Shown here in pieces: positions 1 through 8,854 of a stretch of 61,013 bases of DNA (its first letter is position 1; each line of letters starts with the position of its first letter). A program made the translations under genes and the position numbers. The notes under the pieces are model-generated. The model was not told where the DNA came from, did no database searches, and saw nothing but the letters and a program-made list of their open reading frames with translations. This DNA comes from Kyrpidia sp. (lineage in GTDB: Bacteria > Bacillota > Bacilli > Kyrpidiales > Kyrpidiaceae), in assembly GCA_029960885.1 (NCBI GenBank), contig JASBVV010000017.1, positions 1 through 61,013 of the forward strand. The letters are read 5' to 3'.

Positions 1-247
1 TGGCGTCAAATCCGGCATCCCGTTGGGGGGTGACCTTGACGTCGATCATCGCCGTCACTTGTTCATATCCCGCTTTCTCCCAATTGATTACCGCGGAGTA
101 ACCCACGATGATGCCGTTTTGCTCCAACTGATCGATGGCGGCTGCCACCTCGTTCCGGGATACGCCGAGCATGTCGGCGATCGCTTGTTTAGGCAGGCGG
201 CTGTTTTCTTGCAACAACTGCAAAATTCGCTTCACCAGTGAATCCAT
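1..247 (-). CDS. Lrp/AsnC-family transcriptional regulator (5' part only)
   Basis: The gene runs off the left edge, so only the first 82 or so codons are visible. They encode a winged helix-turn-helix: a first helix beginning MDSLVKRILQLLQEN, a recognition segment KQAIADMLGVSRNEVAAAI, and a wing ending in GIIVGYSAVIN. This is the N-terminal DNA-binding domain of the Lrp/AsnC family; the ligand-sensing RAM/ACT half lies outside the window. The ATG at 247-245 has an AGGAGG Shine-Dalgarno site about seven bases upstream. A TATAAT-like -10 lies at 289-284 on this strand, without a convincing -35. It is divergent from the comG operon. Family assignment is firm; the regulated genes cannot be told. 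Confidence 0.85.
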   Translation of the reverse strand, partial: MDSLVKRILQLLQENSRLPKQAIADMLGVSRNEVAAAIDQLEQNGIIVGYSAVINWEKAGYEQVTAMIDVKVTPQRDAGFDA

Positions 248-442
248 GGCCAACCTCCTGAGGTTTCGCCTGTATTGGTGACTATTATATCGCAGCCGGG
301 GGGGAATCGGCGAACGAGATCTCCTTCGTTTTTCTATTTAACGGGAATTTTTTTGGATTCAAGGTTGTTGCAGAGGTTTGACCCGATTGGGAACGAATGA
401 AGTTCGATAGATCCGCAAAGGATCCAGACGGGTTTGGAGGGG

Positions 443-1564
443 ATGAAAGTGACGGAGAGGCGAGGGGCCGTTTGTGCGCTGGGAGAAGTGTTGGAGTGGG
501 CCGTGGTGCGGAACGTGCCGGACGTCCATGTGGAGCCGGGGGAGGGCGCATGGCAGGTACAGTTTCGCCGCAATGGTCGGCTCTGCCGGGTCGCGGCTTG
601 GGACGAACAGACGGGGCTGGAGATCGTCCGGAGAGTGAAGCTGTTGTCGCGGATGGACATTGCGGAGAAGCGCGTCCCCCAGGACGGACAGCTCCAGTTG
701 CCGGTGGCGGGCGAAGTGCGCCATATGCGGGTGGCCACATTGCCCACGGTGCGGGGAGAGCGATTGGTGATTCGCATTCACGACGCCCGGATGGATCCCG
801 ATGATATGGCGGCGGAGGAGGCGGATGACCCCGTTTGGCGGCGATGGTTGTCATGGAGCGAGGCGCCCCACGGTCTTTTGCTCATTGCCGGTCCCACGGG
901 AAGCGGAAAGACGACCTCCCTGTACCGAACGACCCGTCGTTGGGCCGAGAAGGGGTACTGCGTCATCAGTCTGGAAGATCCGGTGGAAAGGCACATTCCG
1001 GGTGTTCACCAGGTGGATGTGATGGGGAAGCGGGGCTTGACCTATCGCCGCCTGCTGCCGGCCAGCTTGCGTCAGGATCCAAACGCGTTGGCGATCGGTG
1101 AAATCCGGGATGACGATGCGGCTTGGACTGCGGTCCAGGCCGCCTTGGCAGGCTGCATTGTGGTGGCAACGCTTCATGCGGCGGGCCCCGGAGATGTGTG
1201 GCGTCGGTTTGGGCACTGGGGGATCTGTCCGGGGGAGTTGGAGAACAGCCTTTTGGCCGTTCTCAGCCAGCGACTGGCCCCCCGGCTGTGTCCTCATTGT
1301 CGCCGCAGAAAAGGGGCGGTCCGAGGAGGCGGGGGCCGGGTGGCGTTGGCGTGGACGGCGGCGGGCTGCGACCTGTGCGGAGGGCGTGGACGCTCCGGGG
1401 TGGTGCCCGTGTATCACTTGTCGGAACAGGGGCGGGAGTCGGGACAGGCGTTGCTGCCGGACTGGGAAGAGAGTGCGTGGCCAAAGGTGGTAAAGGGGGA
1501 TTTGGGTGAGGAGTGGTACGGATTGGATACCGCGAGTCCATCCGCGTCTGTGGAGGAGGTATGA
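443..1564 (+). CDS. comGA: ComGA, competence pilus assembly ATPase
   Basis: This is a GspE/PilB-type traffic ATPase that powers assembly of the competence pseudopilus at the inner face of the membrane. The protein has about 373 residues. It shows a Walker A motif GPTGSGKTT near residues 150-158, an Asp-box/Walker B region around LEDPVE and GEIRD, and a TLHA motif. Near the C-terminus is a four-cysteine site (CPHC then CDLC, about 30 residues apart) that probably binds zinc, as is common in this family. The start is uncertain: ATG 443 lies only two bases after GGAGGGG, while GTG 449 has better spacing. It is the first gene of an operon with comGB-like and pseudopilin genes, overlapping the next gene by 59 bases. 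No ComK box was recognised upstream. Confidence 0.93.
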   Translation: MKVTERRGAVCALGEVLEWAVVRNVPDVHVEPGEGAWQVQFRRNGRLCRVAAWDEQTGLEIVRRVKLLSRMDIAEKRVPQDGQLQLPVAGEVRHMRVATLPTVRGERLVIRIHDARMDPDDMAAEEADDPVWRRWLSWSEAPHGLLLIAGPTGSGKTTSLYRTTRRWAEKGYCVISLEDPVERHIPGVHQVDVMGKRGLTYRRLLPASLRQDPNALAIGEIRDDDAAWTAVQAALAGCIVVATLHAAGPGDVWRRFGHWGICPGELENSLLAVLSQRLAPRLCPHCRRRKGAVRGGGGRVALAWTAAGCDLCGGRGRSGVVPVYHLSEQGRESGQALLPDWEESAWPKVVKGDLGEEWYGLDTASPSASVEEV

Positions 1565-2564
1565 AAAGCGGATTCCTGTTCAGGTGTGGGCCGATCTCTG
1601 GACGGATTTGGCTTCCTATGTCCAGGCGGGCATTGCGCTGGACCATGCCCTCGGCATTGTCGCGACCCGGCGGGCGGGACGCGTGTTCAAGCTGTTGCAG
1701 GAATGGAGGGAGTGCCTGCAGGAGGGGAAATCTCTTTCGGAGTTGTATGCCCGGTCCGGCCAATACCTGATGTGGCTCCCGCTCATTCGCGTCGGGGAGG
1801 CCACCGGGGATCTGGCGCACATGATGCGGGTACTGGGCGGACAGGCCGCGGAGTGGCACCGTCACCGGCGGGACCTGTGGACGCAACTGGCGTATCCGTT
1901 GGTGGTCACCGCAGCGACAGTCGGCGTGTGCGCACTGTTTTTTCTCATCGTGTTTCCGCGTTTTGCGGCTTTTTACGAAGAGTTGGGTTTGGACGCGGAC
2001 GGAGGAGGGGGTCCGATCCGCCTGGCCCACATCCTGGCCTGGGGGGTGGGAGCGGTGCTCGTCGCCGGTGGGGCGGCGGTATTTGGTGTGTGGAGATGGC
2101 GGCTGGGGGGCAAGGCGTCGGGACGGTTGGCGCGTATGACGGGGGTTTCCGATGCGTTCACTTTTGAATGGGCTTTTTTGGTCGGTACCATGTTGTCCGC
2201 CGGGGTGTCTCTCGACGAAACGTTGGCGCATTTGGCGGATGCGAAGATCCGGGTGTCCGGAGCGGCGCGGCACGTGCGGAGCCGGATGCTCGAGGGATCG
2301 ACCCTCCCGGAGGCACTGGGGGCATGGCCGCAATGTTCCGAGGAATTGCTCCGGGTGGTGGAATTGGCGCTGTGGACCGGGCGGCTGGATACGGCGTTGC
2401 TGGTATTGGCCGAAAGCGCCGCGTTAAGGCAAAAAAGACGCCTGGAGCTGTGGATTCGCTGGCTGGAACCGACGCTCACCGGGGTGATTGGCCTGCTTGT
2501 CCTCGGCGTCTTCGGGTTATTGTATTGGCCGATCACCCAGATTATGGGAATGGTGGTGTCCTGA
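1506..2564 (+). CDS. comGB: ComGB, type II secretion F-family membrane protein
   Basis: This is the polytopic inner-membrane platform of the competence pseudopilus, matching GspF/PilC/ComGB in length (352 residues). Two homologous F domains are visible, each starting with a segment like the one near residue 30 (VWADLWTDLASYVQAGIALD) and again near residue 215 (FEWAFLVGTMLSAGVSLDET). Hydrophobic membrane spans lie near residues 140-160, 180-200 and 320-350. The GTG at 1506 is preceded by AGGGGGA, and the gene begins inside the end of comGA, so translation is probably coupled. It would link the ComGA ATPase to the pseudopilins encoded just downstream. Confidence 0.92.
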   Translation: MRSGTDWIPRVHPRLWRRYEKRIPVQVWADLWTDLASYVQAGIALDHALGIVATRRAGRVFKLLQEWRECLQEGKSLSELYARSGQYLMWLPLIRVGEATGDLAHMMRVLGGQAAEWHRHRRDLWTQLAYPLVVTAATVGVCALFFLIVFPRFAAFYEELGLDADGGGGPIRLAHILAWGVGAVLVAGGAAVFGVWRWRLGGKASGRLARMTGVSDAFTFEWAFLVGTMLSAGVSLDETLAHLADAKIRVSGAARHVRSRMLEGSTLPEALGAWPQCSEELLRVVELALWTGRLDTALLVLAESAALRQKRRLELWIRWLEPTLTGVIGLLVLGVFGLLYWPITQIMGMVVS

Positions 2565-2565
2565 T

Positions 2566-2943
2566 GTGATTCCGGGAAAAAAGGGCCGGGGTAATCGGAG
2601 TAATGAACGGGGGTTCACCCTGATCGAACTCATTGTTTCGGTGGCCATCATCGCCATCTTGATTTCGCTGGCGGTCCCCAATCTCCGGGCCGCCGGCGAA
2701 GCGGCGCAAAAAACGGGCTGCGAGAGCAATCAGCGGCTGCTCCGCATGGTTTTGGCCCAGTGGGAATTGGTCGAACGCCGGCCGTTACCGGGGAAGCCCG
2801 AAGATGTGCTCAAGGCTTTGGCGGATGCGCGGTTGTTGGAGAGCGAGCCCAGGTGTCCCGGGGGAGGTCAGTATACGTTCACCCCGGGAGAAACCGGAGG
2901 AGTTTCCGTCTCGTGTTCGGTTCACGGCGTGTTGGGGCAGTGA
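2566..2943 (+). CDS. comGC: ComGC, major competence pseudopilin
   Basis: The protein has about 125 residues and a type IV prepilin signal: a short basic leader, then G|FTLIELIVSVAIIAIL with the +5 Glu, to be cut by the prepilin peptidase ComC/PilD. A single hydrophobic helix follows, then a small globular domain with three cysteines, two of which could form the stabilising disulfide seen in ComGC proteins. The GTG at 2566 overlaps the stop of comGB. It is the first pilin gene after the platform gene, as in Bacillus comG, which supports its role as the main subunit of the DNA-uptake pilus. Confidence 0.9.
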   Translation: MIPGKKGRGNRSNERGFTLIELIVSVAIIAILISLAVPNLRAAGEAAQKTGCESNQRLLRMVLAQWELVERRPLPGKPEDVLKALADARLLESEPRCPGGGQYTFTPGETGGVSVSCSVHGVLGQ

Positions 2944-3383
2944 GGAGCTCTCCGGGGTTCACTTTGGTGGAGTTGGTCGCAACTCTCGCACTCATGGGCA
3001 TGTTGGCGGGGATCGCTGTTCCCGTTCTGCTCCGGTGGGCCGACTACTGGGAGCTCAGGGCGGCCGTGGAACGGTTGGCGGCGGATCTGCGAGAGTGTCA
3101 AAGTCGTGCCGAGGCGGAGGGAGTTTATTACGAACTGCGATTCTGGCGAACCCACCCGGATTACGTGATGTACCGGGGGGTGAATCCGGTGCGATCGGTG
3201 CAACATCGTCCGGGGATCGAGTATCTCTACGGCACGTACCCTCTGCCGGGGACCCATCTGCGCTTTACCCCGCGGGGAACGGGTACCCAAGGGGTGACAA
3301 TTTGGCTGCGCAACCGATCCGGAGATCGATTGGCCGCCAGGGTGTATCTTGACAGCGGGGCGGTGGTCACCCTTGCGCCATGA
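2940..3383 (+). CDS. comGD: ComGD-like minor pseudopilin
   Basis: The protein has 147 residues with a prepilin cleavage site PG|FTLVELVATLALMGML followed by a hydrophobic helix. The rest resembles GspH/ComGD minor pilins, with a predicted helix (residues 30-55) and then beta-rich sequence containing a YELRFWR stretch and TPRGTGTQG near the end. The GTG start overlaps the comGC stop (GTGA arrangement). Assignment to comGD rests on position and the prepilin motif; sequence conservation in this class is low. Confidence 0.8.
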   Translation: MRSSPGFTLVELVATLALMGMLAGIAVPVLLRWADYWELRAAVERLAADLRECQSRAEAEGVYYELRFWRTHPDYVMYRGVNPVRSVQHRPGIEYLYGTYPLPGTHLRFTPRGTGTQGVTIWLRNRSGDRLAARVYLDSGAVVTLAP

Positions 3384-3717
3384 GGGATTTGTCCTGGTGG
3401 AAGCCGTGTTGGGGATGGCCGTCACGATCGTGATGGTGGGAACGCTCGGCAGTCTGGGACTCGGCATGTACCGGGAGCACCGGGATGCCCGGGAGTGGGC
3501 CGCGGCGCGAATGGTGGCTGCCGAGATCTGGGAGCGGCGGGCGGTGGCGGGGATGGCGGGTGAGGAACGGATGGAGCGTGAAGGCACCGTTTACCGGGTT
3601 TCCTGGGGACCGGGCGGTTCGTGGCACGGGATTCCCATTGTCCGGTTGTCGGTCGAATGGAACGGTGTGCGGGGGAGTCGGGCCGTGGTCTGGAACGGGC
3701 CGATGATCGGGAGGTGA
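3349..3717 (+). CDS. Minor pseudopilin, ComGE position
   Basis: A 122-residue protein with a prepilin-type N-terminus: EG|FVLVEAVLGMAVTIVM, +5 Glu present, then one hydrophobic helix. No ATG is available; TTG 3349 or TTG 3373 must serve as the start, and the second gives a more typical short leader. The gene overlaps the end of the comGD-like gene. The globular part is rich in Trp, Arg and Glu and matches no domain I can name. By position it would be comGE or a GspI-type minor pilin. Confidence 0.72.
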   Translation: MTAGRWSPLRHEGFVLVEAVLGMAVTIVMVGTLGSLGLGMYREHRDAREWAAARMVAAEIWERRAVAGMAGEERMEREGTVYRVSWGPGGSWHGIPIVRLSVEWNGVRGSRAVVWNGPMIGR

Positions 3718-3722
3718 GGTTC

Positions 3723-4199
3723 GTGCTTCGCGGGCGTTCGGAGGGATTCATTCTGCTGGAGGCTCTTTTCGCGACGGCGATGGCGGCGGTGATATGGATG
3801 ATCTGGAGCCAGTGGTGGATCCACGCCATGTCGGGAGTGGTGCGAATCGCGGAGGGGATGGAAGGGGAGGAACGATGGCGCCGCCTGGTTGTACGCCTCA
3901 GCCGGGAATGGCACGATGCCGGGCCGGTTCGAGGTGGTGGATGGATCGTGGAGTGGCGGGACGGCCGGGGGAGATGGGTGTCGGTCCGGATGAATGAGAA
4001 GGGGCAGTTGCTTCAATCGGTGGACGGAGCTGGTGACGTGGTATTGGCCAATGGACTGAAGAGGGTGAATTTCATGGTGGAATCCGGGGGAGTGACTCTG
4101 CAAACGTGGTGGGAGCACCCGTGGAACCGAGAACCGGTCACCGCGTTTGTGGCGAGCCGGCGTCCGGACATCCAAGCGGCCCCGGCATCGGAACCGTGA
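3723..4199 (+). CDS. Minor pseudopilin, ComGF position
   Basis: The protein has 158 residues and begins VLRGRSEG|FILLEALFATAMAAVIW, a prepilin cleavage site with the +5 Glu and a following membrane helix. GTG 3723 is preferred because GGGAGGTGAGG lies just upstream; GTG 3714, overlapping the previous stop, is possible. The remainder contains Trp-rich strands (IVEWRDGRGRWVSVRMNEKG) resembling GspJ/ComGF-type minor pilins in layout. Function in the pseudopilus is inferred from the motif and operon position. Confidence 0.72.
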   Translation: MLRGRSEGFILLEALFATAMAAVIWMIWSQWWIHAMSGVVRIAEGMEGEERWRRLVVRLSREWHDAGPVRGGGWIVEWRDGRGRWVSVRMNEKGQLLQSVDGAGDVVLANGLKRVNFMVESGGVTLQTWWEHPWNREPVTAFVASRRPDIQAAPASEP

Positions 4200-4600
4200 A
4201 AAGGGAAGCCGGATGGTCCGGGTGGGTCCTCCCCGCGGTACTCGGCATGGCCTTGATGGTGCAGATGATGTTTTTTACGGTATTTGCCCAGGTGCATGGT
4301 CATTTTGAACGGGTGGTGCGGCAAATGCGGGTGGATCAAGCCGATCGACTGGCGGAGGCGGGGTGGCGGTGGGCATTGTGGCAGTTGGAAGACCACCCGG
4401 ACTGGAGGGGGGTGCAACAGTTGGCTTTGGATTCGGGGATGGTGCGCGTCACCGTGGCCGAGGAGTCGGGCCGGCTGATCGTGGTGGCGGAGGGGGGCGT
4501 GGACGGAGGGGTACGGCGTTCCCTGCGGGTGGAGGTGGATCCGGCCGATTTTCGGCCCCTGCATTGGGAAGAAGGCGCCGGTATCGCATCGGGTTCTTAA
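4196..4600 (+). CDS. Pilus-associated protein, ComGG position
   Basis: The protein has 134 residues and starts at a GTG overlapping the previous stop. An N-terminal hydrophobic helix (WVLPAVLGMALMVQMMFF, about residues 8-26) is followed by an amphipathic helix rich in Arg and Glu and a short beta-rich end. Unlike the preceding genes it has no clear G|FxLxE cleavage motif, which resembles ComGG/GspK proteins that can lack the +5 Glu. It closes the comG operon; the next gene, aroK, starts 44 bases downstream. Confidence 0.65.
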   Translation: MKREAGWSGWVLPAVLGMALMVQMMFFTVFAQVHGHFERVVRQMRVDQADRLAEAGWRWALWQLEDHPDWRGVQQLALDSGMVRVTVAEESGRLIVVAEGGVDGGVRRSLRVEVDPADFRPLHWEEGAGIASGS

Positions 4601-4644
4601 AGAAGCGGGGACGGTATGGTACGATACACGTGGGAGGGGACGAC

Positions 4645-5175
4645 TTGAGCAACCTGTATCTGATCGGTTTTATGGGGAGCGGGAAAACCACCGTGGGAAG
4701 AAGGTTGGCCGAACGGCTTGGATGGCCCTTTACCGACACCGACGAGGAGATCGTTCGCCGGGAGGGCATGGAGATCCCGGAGATCTTTTCGAAGGGCGGC
4801 GAGGCATTTTTTCGCGATTTGGAACAGGCCGTGTTGTTGGAACTGTCCGGGCGCGCGGGATGGGTGATCGCCACTGGCGGGGGCATTGTCGTTCGCGGGC
4901 GGAATGTGGAGATTATGAAAGAGAGTGGCAGGACGGTGTTTCTGTTTGCCCGGGAGGAAGTACTCCTCGGCCGGCTGGCGGAAGATGAGGAGGTTCGGCC
5001 GTTGCTGCAGGGGGATTCTCCCAGCGCCAGAATCCGCCAGTTGCTTCAGGAACGGCGAGGGATGTATGAATGGGCGGATTTGACGGTCGACACCAGTGAC
5101 AAGTCGGTGGATGCCGTCGTCGGTGAGATTCTGCAACACTTCGGCAGGGCGGACCGAAACGATCGGGCCGTGTGA
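4645..5175 (+). CDS. aroK: Shikimate kinase
   Basis: Phosphorylates shikimate at the 3-position with ATP in chorismate synthesis; cytoplasmic. The 176-residue protein is the usual family length. Visible motifs are Walker A GFMGSGKTTVG near residues 8-18, the shikimate-binding DTDEEI and GGEAFFRDLE segments, the ATGGG loop, and RPLL in the lid. TTG 4645 is chosen because GGGAGGGG ends five bases before it and the product then starts right at the P-loop strand. It follows the comG operon closely. A second aromatic-pathway gene, aroQ, occurs at 19574. Confidence 0.95.
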   Translation: MSNLYLIGFMGSGKTTVGRRLAERLGWPFTDTDEEIVRREGMEIPEIFSKGGEAFFRDLEQAVLLELSGRAGWVIATGGGIVVRGRNVEIMKESGRTVFLFAREEVLLGRLAEDEEVRPLLQGDSPSARIRQLLQERRGMYEWADLTVDTSDKSVDAVVGEILQHFGRADRNDRAV

Positions 5176-5206
5176 TCTGCACCAAGGTGAAGGCGGGGTT
5201 GAAGTC

Positions 5207-7153
5207 ATGTGCGGAATTTGCGGGATGACGAGATGCGGCGGGCCCGTCGAGAAGGAGACGCTCCGGCGGATGGCCGATCGGATCGTCCATCGGGGTCCGG
5301 ATGATGAAGGTTTTTATCTCGGTACGGGCGTGGGACTGGGGTTTCGCCGTCTGGCCATTATCGACGTGACGGGAGGCCACCAACCTCTGTCGAACGAGGA
5401 CGGTTCCGTCTGGGTGGCGTTCAACGGCGAGATCTACAACTACAGGTCCCTGCGGGATGAGTTGCTCCGGCGGGGGCACCGCTTCCGCACGGATACCGAC
5501 ACGGAAATTCTCGTTCACTTGTACGAAGAGGAGAGCACTGACCTCGTCCATCGCCTGCGAGGGATGTTCGCGTTTGCAATCTGGGATGAGTCCCAACGCA
5601 CGCTGTTTTTGGCCCGCGATCATTTCGGCATCAAGCCGCTGTACTACACGCGAACGGACGACGGGATCGCTTTTGCGTCGGAGATCAAGAGTCTTCTGGC
5701 CGTGCCCGGCGTGGCGGCCCGGGTCAAGCCGGAGTCCCTGTGGAACTATTTGACGTTCCAGTATGTTCCCGACCCCGATACGATGTTCGAAGGGATCTAT
5801 AAGCTTCCTCCGGCCCACCGATTGACGTGGCGCGAGGGGGATGTGCGCCTCGAGCGGTACTGGGAAGCCGCCTTTGAACCGGAGGATCGGCCTCTGCCCG
5901 CATTTGTCGAAGAGGTGCAGGAGGTGCTGCGAGATTCCGTCCGGGTGCACATGAACAGTGACGTGCCCAGAGGGGCATTTCTTTCCAGCGGTGTGGACTC
6001 CAGTACCATTGTTGCGCTGCTCAAGGAATTGGAGCAGGTCAAAACGTTCACCGTCGGTTTTGATGGGGCGGGCGGTATGAGCGAGATCGAGTACGCCAGG
6101 GGGACGGCGCGGCTGTTGGGCACCGAGCACAGGGACGTGGTGGTTTCTGCGGACCGGTATGCCTCGGTGCTGCCGGATTTGGCGTTCCACCAAGATGAAC
6201 CGGTGGCCGATCCTTCGGCGATCGCGCTGTACTTTGTCGCCGAACTGGCATCTTCGGAGGTGGCGGTGGTTCTCTCCGGAGAAGGGGCGGACGAACTGTT
6301 CGGCGGGTACACCATTTATCGGGAACCTCTGTCCCTTCGCGTGTTTCGATTTCTTCCGGGAGAGGTTCGCCGGGGGCTGGGGAAATGGGCCCATGCGCTG
6401 CCCAGGGGGATGAAGGGACGGGGGTTTCTCTTGCGCGGTTCCCGGACCTTGCCCGACCGTTTTGTGGGGAATGCCAACATTTTTTCCGAGAGCGAGAAAG
6501 AGGCGTTTGTCAAGTTCAGACCCCGGGACGGGTTTGACGGGCCCAAGGCGGTAACCGGACCGCTGTACGACCGTTTTTCGGAGATGGATGAAGTGACCCA
6601 GATGCAGTCGATCGATATCCACACCTGGTTGCCGGGAGATATCCTGATGAAAGCGGATAAGATGACCATGGCCAATTCTCTGGAGTTGCGGGTGCCGTTC
6701 CTGGATCGTCAGGTGTTTGAGGTGGCCAGGCGCATTCCCGCTTCGCTGCGCCTGCTGGAAGGCACCACGAAATATGTGTTGCGGGAAGCGGTGAGGGACA
6801 TCTTGCCCGAGGCGGTGACGCGTCGAAAGAAACTGGGTTTTCCCGTACCCACCCGACGCTGGCTCAGGGAAGAGTTGTATGGTTGGGCGAAGGAAAGATT
6901 GTCCGATTCCAGTACCGGCCTGTATTTTGATCGAGAGTGGCTGCTGGCCAGGCTGGAGGACCACCGAAGCGGCCGGGGGGATTACGCGAGAAAACTGTGG
7001 ACTGTACTGATGTTCCTGCTGTGGCACGATGTGTACATTTCCCGAAAGCTGACGGTTCAGTCGGCGGTCCGTCCCCGGGTTCAGGAACGAAGGGCGCGTT
7101 TGTTCGGGTCGGAAGCCGGCCGGCGGGTGGAATTAGCGGTGACCAGGTTCTAA
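5207..7153 (+). CDS. asnB: Asparagine synthase (glutamine-hydrolysing)
   Basis: Class II glutamine amidotransferase that makes asparagine from aspartate, ATP and glutamine. The ATG at 5207 places the catalytic cysteine at residue 2 (MCGICGM), as the N-terminal nucleophile requires. The glutaminase half shows RGPDDEG, RLAIID and FNGEIYN; the synthetase half shows the PPi-loop LSSGVDSS near residue 262, LSGEGADELFGGY, and a C-terminal LRVPFLD and KLGFPVP. Length (648 residues) fits the asnB family. Nothing nearby ties it to a specialised pathway, so housekeeping asparagine synthesis is the simplest reading, although AsnB paralogues that amidate cell-wall peptides exist. Confidence 0.93.
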   Translation: MCGICGMTRCGGPVEKETLRRMADRIVHRGPDDEGFYLGTGVGLGFRRLAIIDVTGGHQPLSNEDGSVWVAFNGEIYNYRSLRDELLRRGHRFRTDTDTEILVHLYEEESTDLVHRLRGMFAFAIWDESQRTLFLARDHFGIKPLYYTRTDDGIAFASEIKSLLAVPGVAARVKPESLWNYLTFQYVPDPDTMFEGIYKLPPAHRLTWREGDVRLERYWEAAFEPEDRPLPAFVEEVQEVLRDSVRVHMNSDVPRGAFLSSGVDSSTIVALLKELEQVKTFTVGFDGAGGMSEIEYARGTARLLGTEHRDVVVSADRYASVLPDLAFHQDEPVADPSAIALYFVAELASSEVAVVLSGEGADELFGGYTIYREPLSLRVFRFLPGEVRRGLGKWAHALPRGMKGRGFLLRGSRTLPDRFVGNANIFSESEKEAFVKFRPRDGFDGPKAVTGPLYDRFSEMDEVTQMQSIDIHTWLPGDILMKADKMTMANSLELRVPFLDRQVFEVARRIPASLRLLEGTTKYVLREAVRDILPEAVTRRKKLGFPVPTRRWLREELYGWAKERLSDSSTGLYFDREWLLARLEDHRSGRGDYARKLWTVLMFLLWHDVYISRKLTVQSAVRPRVQERRARLFGSEAGRRVELAVTRF

Positions 7154-7172
7154 TCCGCGCTCTAACCGGTTG

Positions 7173-7201
7173 TTGTCAGATTCGGCCGGCCATGTTATAC
7201 T
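7173..7201 (+). promoter_or_regulatory. Sigma-A promoter of the ACT-thrC-thrB operon
   Basis: A -35 hexamer TTGTCA (7173-7178), a 17-base spacer, and a -10 hexamer TATACT (7196-7201) lie between asnB and the ACT-domain gene. The match to the housekeeping consensus is strong. No T-box, attenuator hairpin or leader peptide was recognised in the short leader that follows. Confidence 0.8.
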
Positions 7202-7247
7202 GTCTACCAGTAGAGGATTCTAATCCGCCTACAGTAAACATCACGGG

Positions 7248-7709
7248 GTGACGAGCTTGGGCGGAGAGGATCGCCGGAGATATTATCTGGTGGCGGAAGA
7301 TATCCTGCCTGAAGCCATGCTCAAAACGGTTCAGGTGAAAACCCTGCTGGCAAGCGGTGAGGCGGAGACGGTCCATGATGCCGTGGCCAAGGTCGGTCTG
7401 AGCCGGAGCGCATTTTATAAATACCGGGACTTGGTGTTTTTGTATGACGAAGAAGGACGCGAGCGGGTGATCACCCTGTCGCTGATTCTCGAGCATCGAA
7501 CAGGGGTGCTTTCCGTGGTGCTCAATGCCATTGCCCAAGCCGGTGGGAATGTCATCACGATTAACCAAGGCATGCCGGTGCATCAGGCCGCATTGGTCAC
7601 GGTGATGGTGGACGTTTCCGACATGACCAACCCCGTCGACGCCTTGGTGAAAACCCTGTTGGGGATTGCGGGGGTCCGCAAGGCGGAAGTGGTTGGCTAC
7701 AGTCCATAA
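7248..7709 (+). CDS. PheB-like ACT-domain protein (UPF0735 family)
   Basis: A 153-residue cytoplasmic protein. Its first half (residues 35-65, with a VHDAVAKVGLSRSAFYKYRD stretch) looks like a helix-turn-helix, and the second half is an ACT domain (RVITLSLILEHRTGVLSVVL, then VTVMVDVSDM). ACT domains bind amino acids allosterically. In Bacillus the relative PheB lies beside pheA; here the gene leads an operon with thrC and thrB. GTG 7248 is taken as the start; TTG 7257 is an alternative. A role as amino-acid-sensing regulator of threonine synthesis is inference from context and domain makeup. Confidence 0.85.
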   Translation: MTSLGGEDRRRYYLVAEDILPEAMLKTVQVKTLLASGEAETVHDAVAKVGLSRSAFYKYRDLVFLYDEEGRERVITLSLILEHRTGVLSVVLNAIAQAGGNVITINQGMPVHQAALVTVMVDVSDMTNPVDALVKTLLGIAGVRKAEVVGYSP

Positions 7710-7738
7710 GGTCTTGGTGAGGAAGGGGTCGAACAACA

Positions 7739-8812
7739 ATGTGGCGGGGTGTCGTGGAAGAGTACCGAGAATTTCTCCCGATCGGGCGGGATACGGAACC
7801 GGTCAGCCTGCAAGAAGGAAACACGCCCCTCATCTATGCCCGGAAGCTGTCCCGACGCACCGGCCTCCACGTTTGGCTGAAATATGAGGGGCTCAATCCT
7901 ACCGGCTCGTTTAAGGATCGAGGAATGGCCATGGCGGTGACCAAGGCGAAAGAAGACGGGGCCGACGTGTTGATCTGTGCGTCGACGGGCAACACGTCGG
8001 CCTCGGCGGCGGCCTACGCGGCCAGGGCCGGGATGCGCGCCGTCGTGGTCATCCCCGACGGGAAGATCGCTCAGGGGAAGTTGGCCCAGGCGTACATGTA
8101 CGGAGCCCAGGTTGTCGCCATCCGGGGCAACTTCGATCAGGCGCTGGCCATTGTCCGGCATCTGGCTGAGTCACAGCCGGTGGCACTGGTAAACTCAGTA
8201 AATCCATACCGGATCGAAGGGCAGAAAACAGCGGCGTTCGAAATTTGCGACGAACTCGGTGAAGCCCCGGACGTGTTGGCCATCCCGGTGGGGAATGCGG
8301 GAAACATCACCGCGTATTGGAAAGGATTCGTGGAATATCATCTTCATCGACGGACGCGCCATCGCCCACGGATGTTCGGTTTCGAGGCGGAAGGGGCCGC
8401 CGCCATCGTGCAAGGTCGACCCATCGCCAATCCGGAGACCATTGCGACAGCGATCCGGATCGGGAATCCCGCCAGTTGGCAGGGGGCTGTCCAAGCGGTG
8501 GAACAGTCCGGAGGGCTCATGGATGCAGTGACCGATCAGGAGATTCTGGACGCTTATCGGTGGATCGCCGAGGAAGGGGTATTTTGCGAACCGGCGTCCG
8601 CCGCTTCGGTGGCCGGGCTGGTGAAAGCCGGTGCCGCCGGACGGGTGTCCAAGGGCATGACGGCCGTTTGTGTGCTGACGGGAAACGGGTTGAAGGACCC
8701 GGATACGGCGTTGCTTCATGCCCCAGGGCGGGCGGCGGCACCGGTGGTCGTCGATCCCTCCGAGAAAGCGGTGGCAGAAGTGATACTGGGCTCCGGGTCA
8801 CTTCGACGGTGA
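7739..8812 (+). CDS. thrC: Threonine synthase
   Basis: PLP enzyme converting O-phosphohomoserine to threonine in the cytoplasm. The 357-residue protein carries the PLP-lysine motif GSFKDRG (Lys59), the substrate loop ASTGNTSAS, a glycine-rich PLP-phosphate loop PVGNAGN, and a C-terminal [10 protein letters not shown], all typical of the short fold-type II threonine synthases of Gram-positive bacteria. It lies 29 bases after the ACT-domain gene and 42 bases before thrB, so the three form one transcription unit. Homoserine dehydrogenase (hom), often first in this operon, is absent from the window. Confidence 0.96.
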   Translation: MWRGVVEEYREFLPIGRDTEPVSLQEGNTPLIYARKLSRRTGLHVWLKYEGLNPTGSFKDRGMAMAVTKAKEDGADVLICASTGNTSASAAAYAARAGMRAVVVIPDGKIAQGKLAQAYMYGAQVVAIRGNFDQALAIVRHLAESQPVALVNSVNPYRIEGQKTAAFEICDELGEAPDVLAIPVGNAGNITAYWKGFVEYHLHRRTRHRPRMFGFEAEGAAAIVQGRPIANPETIATAIRIGNPASWQGAVQAVEQSGGLMDAVTDQEILDAYRWIAEEGVFCEPASAASVAGLVKAGAAGRVSKGMTAVCVLTGNGLKDPDTALLHAPGRAAAPVVVDPSEKAVAEVILGSGSLRR

Positions 8813-8854
8813 AGATATGCGTGAACGATTTCGGGAAGAAATGGGGGACCCCCA

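Noticed and set aside
248-442. A ComK box or strong promoter before comGA.
   Set aside because: No AAAA-N5-TTTT pair arrangement was found; TTGACC at 403-408 has no suitable -10.
4913-7027. A 704-codon open frame antisense to asnB.
   Set aside because: Shadow of asnB; no ribosome site or recognisable domain.
7154-7247. A T-box or threonine attenuator before thrC.
   Set aside because: The leader is under 50 bases after the promoter and lacks the T-box core sequence and a terminator.
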